A DNA stretch of 15,357 nt from Fidelibacterota bacterium. Its GTDB lineage: Bacteria > Fidelibacterota > Marinisomatia > SCGC-AAA003-L08 > D37C17. The position numbers and the translations under genes were made by a program. Below the pieces are notes generated by a model. The model had not been told where the DNA came from. It saw only the letters and a program-made list of their open reading frames with translations, and searched no databases. This document shows, one piece after another, positions 8,201 through 14,786 of this stretch (the stretch's first letter is position 1; each line of letters opens with the position of its first letter). The stretch spans positions 1-15,357 of the forward strand of contig JABHHG010000076.1 in the NCBI GenBank assembly GCA_018671635.1, written 5' to 3'.

Positions 8201-8483
8201 TTTACTGACTGAAAATGGGGTTACCGCTCGCCCCATTTTTAAAGTGGGAGAAGGTCGCCCCAATGTGGTAGATGCTATTAAAAATGGTGAAGTTCAATTG
8301 GTAGTAAATACCCCCATGGGGGCACAAGCGAGAGAAGATGAATATGAAATTGGCCGGTTTGCCATTCGGTATAAAATCCCTGTCATTACTACTATTGCAG
8401 GGGCGCAAGCCGCAGTACGAGGAATCAGAAATAAAATAGCAAAACAAATAAATTATCAGAGCCTACAAGAGGTGTTTGGGTAG
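5277..8483 (+). CDS. carB: Carbamoyl-phosphate synthase large subunit
   Basis: Makes carbamoyl phosphate from bicarbonate, two ATP and ammonia channelled from CarA. The 1068 residues are near the family norm (1073 in E. coli). Order: carboxyphosphate half (1-400; GAGPIIIGQACEFDYSG at 14-30, first ATP-grasp with IEMNPRVSRSSAL at 298-310), oligomerisation domain (about 400-550), carbamoyl-phosphate half (about 555-930; GGGPNRIGQGIEFDYCC at 562-578, IEVNPRASRTVPF at 836-848) and a C-terminal methylglyoxal-synthase-like allosteric domain (about 940-1068). All core motifs look intact. An unusual point is residues 473-483 (SSPMGEGRDEV) in the oligomerisation domain, encoded by a palindromic element (see separate entry). 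The start overlaps carA by 8 bases and the end overlaps the earlier possible rsgA start by 8 bases. Confidence 0.98.
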   Translation: MPKRTDIESILIIGAGPIIIGQACEFDYSGTQACKALREEGYRIILVNSNPATIMTDRQLADATYLEPVTPEALAAIIEKERPDALLPTVGGQTALDTAMALHENGVLEKYNVELIGANVDAIQEAEDREKFKVAMEAIGIETARGGFAKSLVSADKVIQDIPFPVIIRPSFTMGGTGGSVAYNGEEYHQLVEIGLSASPIGEVLIEESLLGWKEYEMEVIRDSADNAIIICSIENIDPMGVHTGDSITVAPAQTLTDKEYQKMRNWSIQCLRKIGVDTGGSNVQFTVNPETGRTIIIEMNPRVSRSSALASKATGFPIAKIAAKLAVGYTLDELPNDITGQTLAAFEPSIDYVVTKIPRFDFEKFPSASGILGVQMQSVGEVMAIGRTFRESVQKAFRSLEVGLDGFEPKETEYRDLDLSKIRFASAFRLLKVKQALEAGHSIADVFEQTKIDPWFLHQIQKLIDVSATFSSSPMGEGRDEVNSLNQLKRNGYSDRQIARLWSKTEDEIRQLRKDKNILPTYKVVDTCAAEFEAKTPYCYSTYETENEVTALDGKKVMILGGGPNRIGQGIEFDYCCVQAVFGLKEAGYKTIMVNCNPETVSTDFDIADRLYFEPLTFEDVMNIVDLENPDGVLVQFGGQTPLNIANRLKDAGVHIIGTSPDAIDLAENRDKFGKILDDLKIPVPKWGTAFSVDAALVVAHEVGYPVLVRPSYVLGGQGMEIVYDDDGLKAYVGKAALVSGEHPILVDAFLEDAFEFDVDALCDGIDVFVAGIMQHIEEAGIHSGDSACVIPAYELTSKSRKMIEDYTKELALSLNTIGLINIQFAMKNDVVYVIEVNPRASRTVPFISKVIDLPLAKLAAQLALGKKLVEMDLEPKSKNGLIAVKKPVFPFNKFPQQNVFLSPEMKSTGEVIGFDKHLGSAYAKAEAGAGNSLPEQGTIFISVNNMDKVKAIPLARDFQELGFEIMATTGTASLLTENGVTARPIFKVGEGRPNVVDAIKNGEVQLVVNTPMGAQAREDEYEIGRFAIRYKIPVITTIAGAQAAVRGIRNKIAKQINYQSLQEVFG
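6694..6723. repeat. Palindromic repeat-like element in frame within carB
   Basis: CTTCTCC (6694-6700) and GGAGAAG (6705-6711) are a perfect 7 bp inverted repeat with loop AATG, followed by GCAGAGATGAGG. The layout, a short C/T-G/A palindrome followed by a GATGAGG-like tail, resembles dispersed repeats common between genes in many bacteria. Here it is translated as SSPMGEGRDEV in the linker region of the CarB oligomerisation domain. Only one copy occurs in this window, so repeat status is inferred from resemblance. Confidence 0.4.
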
Positions 8484-9546
8484 TTTGAATATTCTTCAAG
8501 ACTTAGGCTATGATGCCCAATTAGATACCTTTATACAATCCCAAGATTTAGCCGATTTTGAAATTGGTCGCATTATTCGGGAGAGTAAGAAAAAGTACAT
8601 GGTAAAAACTCAAGGGGGAAATTATCATGGTCAAATATCGGGTAAGTTGAGGCACGAGGCAAAAAATCGGTCTGATTATCCTGCCGTAGGGGATTGGGTG
8701 ACCATTAAACCGATGGAAAACGATCAGGTGATTATCTATGAAATCTTGCCCAGAAAAACTATTATTGAACGTCAAGCCATTGGCCAATTTGGTAAAAAAC
8801 AAACCATTGCCACTAATGTGGATGTGGCCTTTGTGATGCAAGATATTACTTATGATTTCAACTTAAATCGGCTAGATCGCCTCATTGCCATTTGTTTTGC
8901 ATCCAAAATTAAACCCGTGGTGGTTCTCACTAAAATTGATATTGCAGATAAATCTGAACTGGCAGATAAAATGGCACAAATCAATAAGCGGTTTAATGAG
9001 ATTGCAATTTTAATGCTCAGTAACAAAAGTATGGAGGGATTCCCCGCCATTCAACGCATCATTGAGTACGGAAAAACCTATTGTTTCATCGGTGCATCTG
9101 GGGCGGGAAAGTCTACACTTATCAATAATCTAGTGGGAGAAAAGGTAATGCTCACTAAAACATTACGAGAAAAATCTCATAAGGGGCAGCACACTACCAG
9201 TCACCGTGAGTTATTCATTTTAAAAAATTCAGGAATTCTTATTGATACCCCGGGGATGCGAGAATTGGGTGTGGCCGAAAGCTTCAAGACATTAGAGTCC
9301 ACTTTTGAAATTATTTTTACATTAGCAACCTCATGCAAATATTCTGATTGCACCCATCTAATTGAACCCGAATGTGCGGTACGTGTGGCATTAGGGAAAA
9401 ATGAAATTGATCAATCCTATTATGATAATTTTCTTAAAATGAAAGAAGAACAGGCCCATTTTGAACTGTCTAAAAAGGGGATTAAGGATAAGGAAATGAT
9501 GAAGAAGTTAAAGGCTGACCCTAGAAATAAAAAGTTCCGAAAATAG
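8476..9546 (+). CDS. rsgA: Ribosome small-subunit biogenesis GTPase RsgA (YjeQ/EngC)
   Basis: A circularly permuted GTPase that checks late maturation of the 30S subunit. The 356 residues show an OB-fold region (about 28-100), then G motifs in permuted order: G4 TKID (152-155), G1 GASGAGKST (206-214), a G2 threonine near 240 and G3 DTPG (257-260). The C-terminal zinc knuckle uses C287, C292, H294 and C300. The tail is basic. No ATG lies near the start. TTG at 8476 overlaps carB by 8 bases but is only 3 bases from AGAGG; TTG at 8485, just after the carB stop, has 12-base spacing. Either gives a full-length protein, so the first three residues are uncertain. Cotranscription with carAB is likely. 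Confidence 0.96.
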   Translation: MGSLNILQDLGYDAQLDTFIQSQDLADFEIGRIIRESKKKYMVKTQGGNYHGQISGKLRHEAKNRSDYPAVGDWVTIKPMENDQVIIYEILPRKTIIERQAIGQFGKKQTIATNVDVAFVMQDITYDFNLNRLDRLIAICFASKIKPVVVLTKIDIADKSELADKMAQINKRFNEIAILMLSNKSMEGFPAIQRIIEYGKTYCFIGASGAGKSTLINNLVGEKVMLTKTLREKSHKGQHTTSHRELFILKNSGILIDTPGMRELGVAESFKTLESTFEIIFTLATSCKYSDCTHLIEPECAVRVALGKNEIDQSYYDNFLKMKEEQAHFELSKKGIKDKEMMKKLKADPRNKKFRK

Positions 9547-9587
9547 ATATATCATTAATACAATTTCAATTAAAAGGACGTTACATC

Positions 9588-9845
9588 ATGAAAAAAATAG
9601 TTTTATTAGTTTTAGCATTAACTTTTTTATTGTCCACTGGATGCCAATCTCGTGCAATTTCACGATTTACAGGTGCGGACCTGAAATTAGAATTGCCCGA
9701 TGATTTTGATAAACCCATTTCATTTGCCTCAGGTCGAAAAGGGGAAAAGGATTTATTTTATTGGTCAATAGATGGGCAAATGAAAGTGAAAACATATACG
9801 GATTGGGGGCTGCTGGAGTCTCATATTGTTTTTGTAAATAAGTAA
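9588..9845 (+). CDS. Small putative lipoprotein, unknown function
   Basis: An 85-residue protein with a clear lipoprotein signal: basic start MKK, a hydrophobic stretch and lipobox LSTGC with the modified cysteine at 19, so the mature protein has about 67 residues. The rest alternates short beta-like segments (ADLKLELP, DLFYWSIDG, KVKTYTDW, ESHIVFV) and probably forms one small beta domain. AAAAGGA about 9 bases before the ATG is one of the better ribosome binding sites in the window. The gene begins 41 bases after rsgA on the same strand and may belong to that operon. I do not recognise the family. Confidence 0.75.
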   Translation: MKKIVLLVLALTFLLSTGCQSRAISRFTGADLKLELPDDFDKPISFASGRKGEKDLFYWSIDGQMKVKTYTDWGLLESHIVFVNK

Positions 9846-9934
9846 AATGGTGCTTGAAAAAGGAATGAAAGCCGGGAAACTTATTGCAGGTTCTGAAGAT
9901 AAAAAATATTCACTGGGGATTTAGAAAACGGACC

Positions 9935-9964
9935 TTGGTTTGGGTGTAATTAATTCAATATAAT
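9935..9964 (+). promoter_or_regulatory. Candidate promoter for the cytochrome gene
   Basis: A perfect TATAAT (9959-9964) follows TTGGTT (9935-9940) at 18-base spacing. A start near 9971 would give a leader of roughly 150 bases containing the inverted repeats described separately. Confidence 0.4.
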
Positions 9965-10056
9965 GTTTATGGTAATTACTATATCTAAAATGTCAATAAT
10001 CTTCATAGGAATCTATTTATGCATATTTTACACTTCACCAATTATTCTCAGGATAT

Positions 10057-10075
10057 TTCACTCTTTGATAGTGAG
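10057..10075. repeat. Inverted repeat TTCACT-N7-AGTGAG upstream of the cytochrome gene
   Basis: TTCACT (10057-10062), 7 bases, then AGTGAG (10070-10075): five of six base pairs match perfectly and the outermost is T-G. The same arms and spacing recur at 14734-14752 ahead of the helicase. It could be an operator half-site pair or the inner hairpin of the leader. Confidence 0.4.
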
Positions 10076-10119
10076 CCAGCTCCACCTCCCACGATGATAT
10101 TAACCTTGGTGAAATAATA

Positions 10120-11148
10120 GTGTATCTAACAACCTTTTGGATAGCCTTATGTATCTCGGCTCTATTCTCAAGCCCATTAGATTATGCAAAACCCACACTA
10201 TCTGAATTTAGATTTTTTGATGAACCGCTAAAACTTCAGCATCCTAAAAAGGGTGTAATTCCTTATTCGGTGGCTTCCTCTCTCTTTAGTAATTATACAG
10301 AAAAATTACGATTTATTAAAATCCCTACAGGTGAAAAACTAACGCATAATATAGATGGTAGTTTTAATTATCCTGAAGGATCGGTCTTAATTAAAACATT
10401 TTACTATCCAGATAATTTTAATGAGCCTGACAAAAATAGACGGATTATTGAGACAAGATTACTCATTAAAACTGAAAATGATTGGGTGGCATTACCTTAT
10501 GTGTGGAATGATGCCCAAACGGATGCATATTTAGAAGTTGCAGGGGATCGCCTTCCCGTAAATTGGATTGATTTAAATAATGATTATGTTGAAATTGAAT
10601 ATTCAGTTCCCAATATGAACCAATGTAAGGGATGTCATGTACATTTTAATGAATTTAAACCCTTGGGCCCCAAATTAAGAAATCTGAATTTTATCTATGA
10701 TTATGTAGAGGCATCATCAAATCAAATTGAGAAATGGGTAGAATTAGGAATATTGGAGGCCAGTGAATCATTTTCAAATTTACCCCAATCTATTAATTAT
10801 GAAGATCCTCATACGGGTTCAGTTGATGCCCGTGCCCGTGCATGGTTGGATGTAAATTGTGCAAACTGCCATCAATTGGGTGGACCCGCACAAACATCAG
10901 GATTATTCCTTGACTTTGATCAAATGAATACGAAGGCATTGGGTATTATGAAGCCACCCATTGCTGCGGGAAGAGGGTCTGGAACTCATAAATATACTAT
11001 TGTTCCGGGGGATCCTGAAAAATCAATAATGGTGTATCGTATAAATTCAACTGACCCGGGAATTATGATGCCTGAGTTAGGGCGAAAATTAATTCATAAA
11101 GAAGGTCTAGAATTAATCCGCCAGTGGATTAAAGAAATGAATCCCTAA
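10120..11148 (+). CDS. Exported di-heme cytochrome c, SO2930/HNE_0200-like family
   Basis: A 342-residue protein with a hydrophobic N-terminal export segment (about 4-18) and two heme c sites, CKGCH (169-173) and CANCH (247-251). The methionine pair in PGIMMPELG (314-321) may supply an axial ligand. Conserved-looking stretches such as VLIKTFYYP (89-97), ALPYVWNDAQTDA (124-136), IAAGRGSG (281-288) and the C-terminal STDPGIMMPELGR recall the SO2930-type family. Known relatives often sit beside a secreted parallel beta-helix protein; none is visible here. The start is GTG; a stop at 10072-10074 bounds the frame and no ATG lies between. The signal segment lacks a lysine or arginine at its start, so the exact start is uncertain. 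Function is unknown: periplasmic electron transfer or a c-type oxidase/dehydrogenase role. Confidence 0.8.
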   Translation: MYLTTFWIALCISALFSSPLDYAKPTLSEFRFFDEPLKLQHPKKGVIPYSVASSLFSNYTEKLRFIKIPTGEKLTHNIDGSFNYPEGSVLIKTFYYPDNFNEPDKNRRIIETRLLIKTENDWVALPYVWNDAQTDAYLEVAGDRLPVNWIDLNNDYVEIEYSVPNMNQCKGCHVHFNEFKPLGPKLRNLNFIYDYVEASSNQIEKWVELGILEASESFSNLPQSINYEDPHTGSVDARARAWLDVNCANCHQLGGPAQTSGLFLDFDQMNTKALGIMKPPIAAGRGSGTHKYTIVPGDPEKSIMVYRINSTDPGIMMPELGRKLIHKEGLELIRQWIKEMNP

Positions 11149-12798
11149 TTACTCCACCACAAAATTTAATTGTAATTCTTGACCAAAGTCGGGATTGAAG
11201 TTATATAGTTCGTCACCATCTATGGATAGGATTTTTACTGAACCGTTAATTCCTACGTTGTCAGGCTCAGAATTGCGGTACCACCAATGAACAGAAATAC
11301 CGTCTTCCATTTTATCGGTGAGCAGGAATTGATAGCAGCCTTTGGATAGTTTTAATTCGTAATTATAATCGGTATCATCTTCAAAATCATTAGCAGAATA
11401 ATAAACTTTACCCTCTCTATCAGAAATGGTAAAGGCATTTTCGTGGGCTCGGTTCACATTATTGGTATGAATTTGTAAGACAAATTCAGTGGGTAGTTGT
11501 AATGGGTGTTGGGCTGATGATAACAAATTATTATTCTGATTATTTTCATCTATTACGCCATTGGGTAAACGTAACTCCACTTCAAAAGTAGGATCTTTCT
11601 CTAATTTTCGCCAATCTATGGGGGGTAATGTGAGTGAGTCGGACTCCAGAAAAGCTAAATTTCCATACCAATAATACGTAGATTTTTTACCCTTTGTAAG
11701 TCCGTATTTAATTTCAAGAGATTGTAAATCATAGGCACCTGAATTACGAATAATGATTTGTGGATTATCACATATAGGATTAATACGGCTGTATTTATCA
11801 GTATCACTGGGCGCAATAATATCTACCAGTTCTGCATCATTTTTAAAATTAGGTTCGCCGTATGAAATCAGCTGATGGGTCATCCGGAATGTGCCATCTT
11901 TCTCGCCATTATCAGAATAGTTTTCAATGCCATAGTCTAGGTTTAACGTATCCCCTGGAAGGACATAGGGAGTAAGTTCAAATTCGTGTTCATCAACAAT
12001 AGTGCCTGGACACCAACCGGCACGGTCAAATGGCCACGTTCCGCCTTGGGGGTAAATGGGATTATTGCCGCAGTCCGCCCACACATTCCATCGAAAAAGT
12101 TCATAGCCTCCCGTGTACCATGTATGAGTTTTACTATCCCATTCACAGCAATTTCGAGGACCGGCATGACCATGTCCCGATACTATAGATTTGATACGGT
12201 AAGCCTTTGCATTGGGATTCAAAATAATATCTCTTGAAGTAAGCAAACTATCATTGGCCAAGTGCTCATATTTGTAATCTGCGTAAGGATAAATATTTTG
12301 TACAGAAATGACATCTCGGGGAGGAGTGCCTTCGATAAAGTGGAATTTTAAATCTAACAATTCTTGATTATTGCCCACTTGTAAATTGAGATCACCCTTG
12401 AGAATGGGGCCGTATTCAGAGAGGTCATAGGTCCATTGCCAGCCAGATTCACCGCCCATTTCTAATCTTTTTCCGTAGGGGGTTACAAAACTACCCAGAC
12501 AGAATTGTTCGGTAGTATCGCCTTTAGGTACATCTACAAAAGTACTCCAAATATAATCCCACTCACCACAAGGGTATTTATCACCTGCAGTAAGGGAATC
12601 ACACTTCAGCGTTTGTACCATGAGGATTTTCGCCCATTGATTGTCGGTAACTGGAAAGGGTACAATGGTTTTATAATGGGCATTCCACCCTTCGGGGCTG
12701 GGAGTAGAAAATGTAATGGGGTGGATGGTTAGTATATCACTCTTTTGGGCCACCACCATGGTAAAAATTAAAATTAATAATGAAACGTATTTAGTCAT
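11149..12798 (-). CDS. Secreted PNGase F-like glycoamidase
   Basis: 549 residues from ATG 12798, with signal peptide 1-17 (cleavage likely VVA-QKS). The frame is open further upstream to 13005, but that part lies inside the helicase gene. The central region resembles the two jelly-roll domains of peptide-N-glycosidase F, which cleaves N-glycans from asparagine: CGEWDY (77-82), HFIEGTPPRDV (153-163), SGHGHAGPRNCCEW (207-220) and QGGTWPFDRAGWCPG (251-265). By analogy with PNGase F, D81 and E219 are probable catalytic acids. Residues about 320-430 look like an Ig/CARDB-type spacer, and the end (about 440-549) is a beta-rich domain with an LSKGCYQFLLTDKMEDGI motif seen on secreted proteins. It starts 25 bases after the helicase stop without a clear ribosome site, so it may share that transcript. 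Confidence 0.8.
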   Translation of the reverse strand: MTKYVSLLILIFTMVVAQKSDILTIHPITFSTPSPEGWNAHYKTIVPFPVTDNQWAKILMVQTLKCDSLTAGDKYPCGEWDYIWSTFVDVPKGDTTEQFCLGSFVTPYGKRLEMGGESGWQWTYDLSEYGPILKGDLNLQVGNNQELLDLKFHFIEGTPPRDVISVQNIYPYADYKYEHLANDSLLTSRDIILNPNAKAYRIKSIVSGHGHAGPRNCCEWDSKTHTWYTGGYELFRWNVWADCGNNPIYPQGGTWPFDRAGWCPGTIVDEHEFELTPYVLPGDTLNLDYGIENYSDNGEKDGTFRMTHQLISYGEPNFKNDAELVDIIAPSDTDKYSRINPICDNPQIIIRNSGAYDLQSLEIKYGLTKGKKSTYYWYGNLAFLESDSLTLPPIDWRKLEKDPTFEVELRLPNGVIDENNQNNNLLSSAQHPLQLPTEFVLQIHTNNVNRAHENAFTISDREGKVYYSANDFEDDTDYNYELKLSKGCYQFLLTDKMEDGISVHWWYRNSEPDNVGINGSVKILSIDGDELYNFNPDFGQELQLNFVVE

Positions 12799-12823
12799 TA
12801 TTTTTAGGTTTTTTTTTAAAATT

Positions 12824-14623
12824 TTATTGGGATTTCTTGCGTCCTTTTCCGGCACTACTATTTTTGCCACGCCACTTCCCGCTATTTTTATTATTGCCCC
12901 CTCGTTGGCCACCATCTCTATTACCGCCTCTACTACCTCGACTTTTTGGTTTAGAATGACTGCCACTCTTAGTGGGTTCATCTCTCGCCTGTTTTTCATT
13001 GGCAACTTCTACGGATAACTTCATACCACCAACTACGGTCCCATTAAGGGCCTTAATGAGTTGTGCCTTTTTCTTCTCTTCGATTTCAAAGAATGAAGCT
13101 TTTTTCATCACTTCAATTTTGCCAATCACCGCATCAGAGGAATTTAATCCTTCGTTTATGATACCTATTAATCGAGATGGACTTACATTATTATTTTTAC
13201 CCACGTTTATAAAAAGGCTGGCAAATGTAGATTTACGTCGCTCCTTTTGGCTAACACGTTCACGTGGAGGTTTACTATTTTTTCCACGAGGACTTTCTGA
13301 TACATTAATATTTCGAGAATTTTTATAATAATCTAGAAATCGATTAAACTCTGCAGATACAAAATGTTTGATTAATTCTTCACGGTCTAAGGATTCTAAC
13401 TTTTCATAAATAGTAGGTAAAAATGGCTCAATTTGATATTCATCAACTTCCACTTTTTTAATTTTATCCATAAGTGAGTAAAGTTGCTTTTGGCAAATAT
13501 CTTTTCCAGTAGGTACTAATTCACAAGAAAACTTTATTTTAGATATTCGTTCAATGGCTCGAATTCTACCAATTTCACGAGTATGAATTATAGCCATAGA
13601 TATACCGCTTTTTCCTGCACGTCCTGTACGACCACTTCTATGAACATACACCTCTTCATCATCTGGGAGGTTATAATTGATAACATGAGTTAGATCATTC
13701 ACATCCAACCCACGTGCTGCCACATCAGTAGCCACTAACATATGTAATTTTCGTTTTCGGAATCTTTCCATCACTTCATCACGTTGTGCTTGAGATAAAT
13801 CCCCATGGATGGCATCAGCGTTATATCCATCTTGCATCAATTTATTGGCAATTTCTTTTGTTTCTTTACGGGTACGGCAAAAGGTGATTCCATAAATATT
13901 TGGGGTACTATCGGCGATACGTTTGAGTACTTCATAACGGTCCTTGGCATGGACCATATAATATAAATGTTGAACATTTTCAGCACCCAAATTAACACGA
14001 GCAGCAGAAATCTCAATAGGGTCATTCATGTATTTCTTTGTGATAGAAATAATACGCTTAGACATGGTGGCTGAGAAAAGTAGAGTCTGTTTCTCATAGG
14101 GTGTTTCTGCCAAAATTGCCTCAAGGTCTTCTTTGAAGCCCATGGTGAGCATCTCGTCAGCTTCATCCAGTATGACTCGTTTAATATCTGATAAAATTAA
14201 TTTTTTTCGTTTGATTAAATCTTTAGTTCTTCCTGGAGTTCCAATAATAATTTGGGCTCCTTGTCGTAATGCGCGAACTTGAGTATCAACACTTGCTCCT
14301 CCATAGACGGCCACAATTTTTAACCCGGGGAGGTATGTGGAAAAGTTTGTAAGATCGCGTGCAATTTGGATGCATAATTCTCGCGTGGGACACATAACTA
14401 ATGTTTGAGGGACTTTCTCATTAATTTTTGTCATGTGAATCGATGGTAACCCAAAAGCTGCAGTTTTACCGGTTCCCGTTTGCGCAGAGGCAATAATATC
14501 TTGATTTGATGACATTAAATGGGGGATTGCTTTGGCTTGAATTGGAGTGGGCTTTTCGAATCCCATTTCGCCTAATGCTTTTAGAATCTCTTTATTTAAT
14601 CCAATATCATTAAATGTTTTCAT
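12824..14623 (-). CDS. DEAD-box ATP-dependent RNA helicase, CsdA/DeaD type
   Basis: Unwinds RNA in ribosome assembly or RNA turnover, often at low temperature. 599 residues: Q motif (F4, PTPIQ 25-29), Walker A AQTGTGKT (47-54), PTREL (79-83), TPGR (129-132), DEAD (153-156), SAT (184-186), HGD (273-275), ARGLDV (303-308) and HRSGRTGRAG (328-337), all intact. After a helical linker, residues 465-541 match the small RNA-binding fold of the DbpA/CsdA group (TFASLFINVGK, then a GKIEVMKKASFFEI segment). The last 55 residues are rich in Arg, Gly, Ser and Lys with RGG triplets, an RNA-binding tail. The ATG is preceded by GTGAGGT with 7-base spacing, a good ribosome site. A palindrome (14734-14752) lies 111 bases upstream. 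The PNGase F-like gene follows in the same direction. Confidence 0.96.
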   Translation of the reverse strand: MKTFNDIGLNKEILKALGEMGFEKPTPIQAKAIPHLMSSNQDIIASAQTGTGKTAAFGLPSIHMTKINEKVPQTLVMCPTRELCIQIARDLTNFSTYLPGLKIVAVYGGASVDTQVRALRQGAQIIIGTPGRTKDLIKRKKLILSDIKRVILDEADEMLTMGFKEDLEAILAETPYEKQTLLFSATMSKRIISITKKYMNDPIEISAARVNLGAENVQHLYYMVHAKDRYEVLKRIADSTPNIYGITFCRTRKETKEIANKLMQDGYNADAIHGDLSQAQRDEVMERFRKRKLHMLVATDVAARGLDVNDLTHVINYNLPDDEEVYVHRSGRTGRAGKSGISMAIIHTREIGRIRAIERISKIKFSCELVPTGKDICQKQLYSLMDKIKKVEVDEYQIEPFLPTIYEKLESLDREELIKHFVSAEFNRFLDYYKNSRNINVSESPRGKNSKPPRERVSQKERRKSTFASLFINVGKNNNVSPSRLIGIINEGLNSSDAVIGKIEVMKKASFFEIEEKKKAQLIKALNGTVVGGMKLSVEVANEKQARDEPTKSGSHSKPKSRGSRGGNRDGGQRGGNNKNSGKWRGKNSSAGKGRKKSQ

Positions 14624-14696
14624 TAATTAGACCTCACGGATTTTAAATTTGTATTCAATTTTTTCTTTCAGTTAAGCTATTGAGGATGATGAATTT

Positions 14697-14729
14697 ACAA
14701 AATATATAAATTTCCATGTGGGAAAATTT
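14697..14729 (-). terminator. Weak terminator-like hairpin between the broken repair gene and the helicase
   Basis: On the minus strand AAATTTTCC (14729-14721) pairs with GGAAATTT (14715-14708), with one extra A bulged and a 5-base loop, followed by ATATATTTT. The stem is AT-rich, so strength is doubtful. It would end transcripts from the upstream alkylation repair pseudogene. Confidence 0.3.
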
Positions 14730-14733
14730 ACGA

Positions 14734-14752
14734 TTCACTATGCTGAAGTGAA
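14734..14752. repeat. Inverted repeat TTCACT-N7-AGTGAA upstream of the helicase
   Basis: TTCACT (14734-14739) and AGTGAA (14747-14752) form a perfect 6 bp inverted repeat with a 7-base spacer, in the only non-coding stretch before the helicase. Size and spacing are those of a dimeric repressor site. A near copy lies at 10057-10075. No known regulator is recognised. Confidence 0.4.
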
Positions 14753-14786
14753 CTATGTTTTAAGGGAGGGAAGAAATACTCATCAT

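Larger units (their letters stand above)
9846..10119 (+). other. Intergenic region with structured leader and tiny open frame
   Basis: No recognisable gene. An 8 bp perfect inverted repeat, TTCACCAA (10034-10041) with TTGGTGAA (10106-10113), spans most of the leader; its right arm contains the only Shine-Dalgarno-like GGTG before the cytochrome GTG start, so pairing would hide it. Inside lies a second hairpin (10057-10075). A 32-codon frame (10019-10117) begins at an ATG with AGGA 8 bases upstream and ends 2 bases before the cytochrome start; its peptide (MHILHFTNYSQDISLF at its start) resembles nothing I know and may be a leader peptide or chance. Confidence 0.35.

Noticed and set aside
9847..9960. 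Short frame of 25 codons, TAG, then more open codons after the lipoprotein
   Set aside because: It might be a decayed gene, but there is no ribosome site and no recognisable similarity on either side of the stop.
12799..13005. In-frame N-terminal extension of the PNGase F-like protein
   Set aside because: The extra 69 residues are encoded inside the helicase RGG-tail region in another frame, and a normal signal peptide begins at the ATG at 12798.
12716..13018. Plus-strand frame opposite the PNGase F-like start and helicase end
   Set aside because: It is antisense to two well-supported genes; its hydrophobic look comes from the complement of the helicase tail and the signal peptide.
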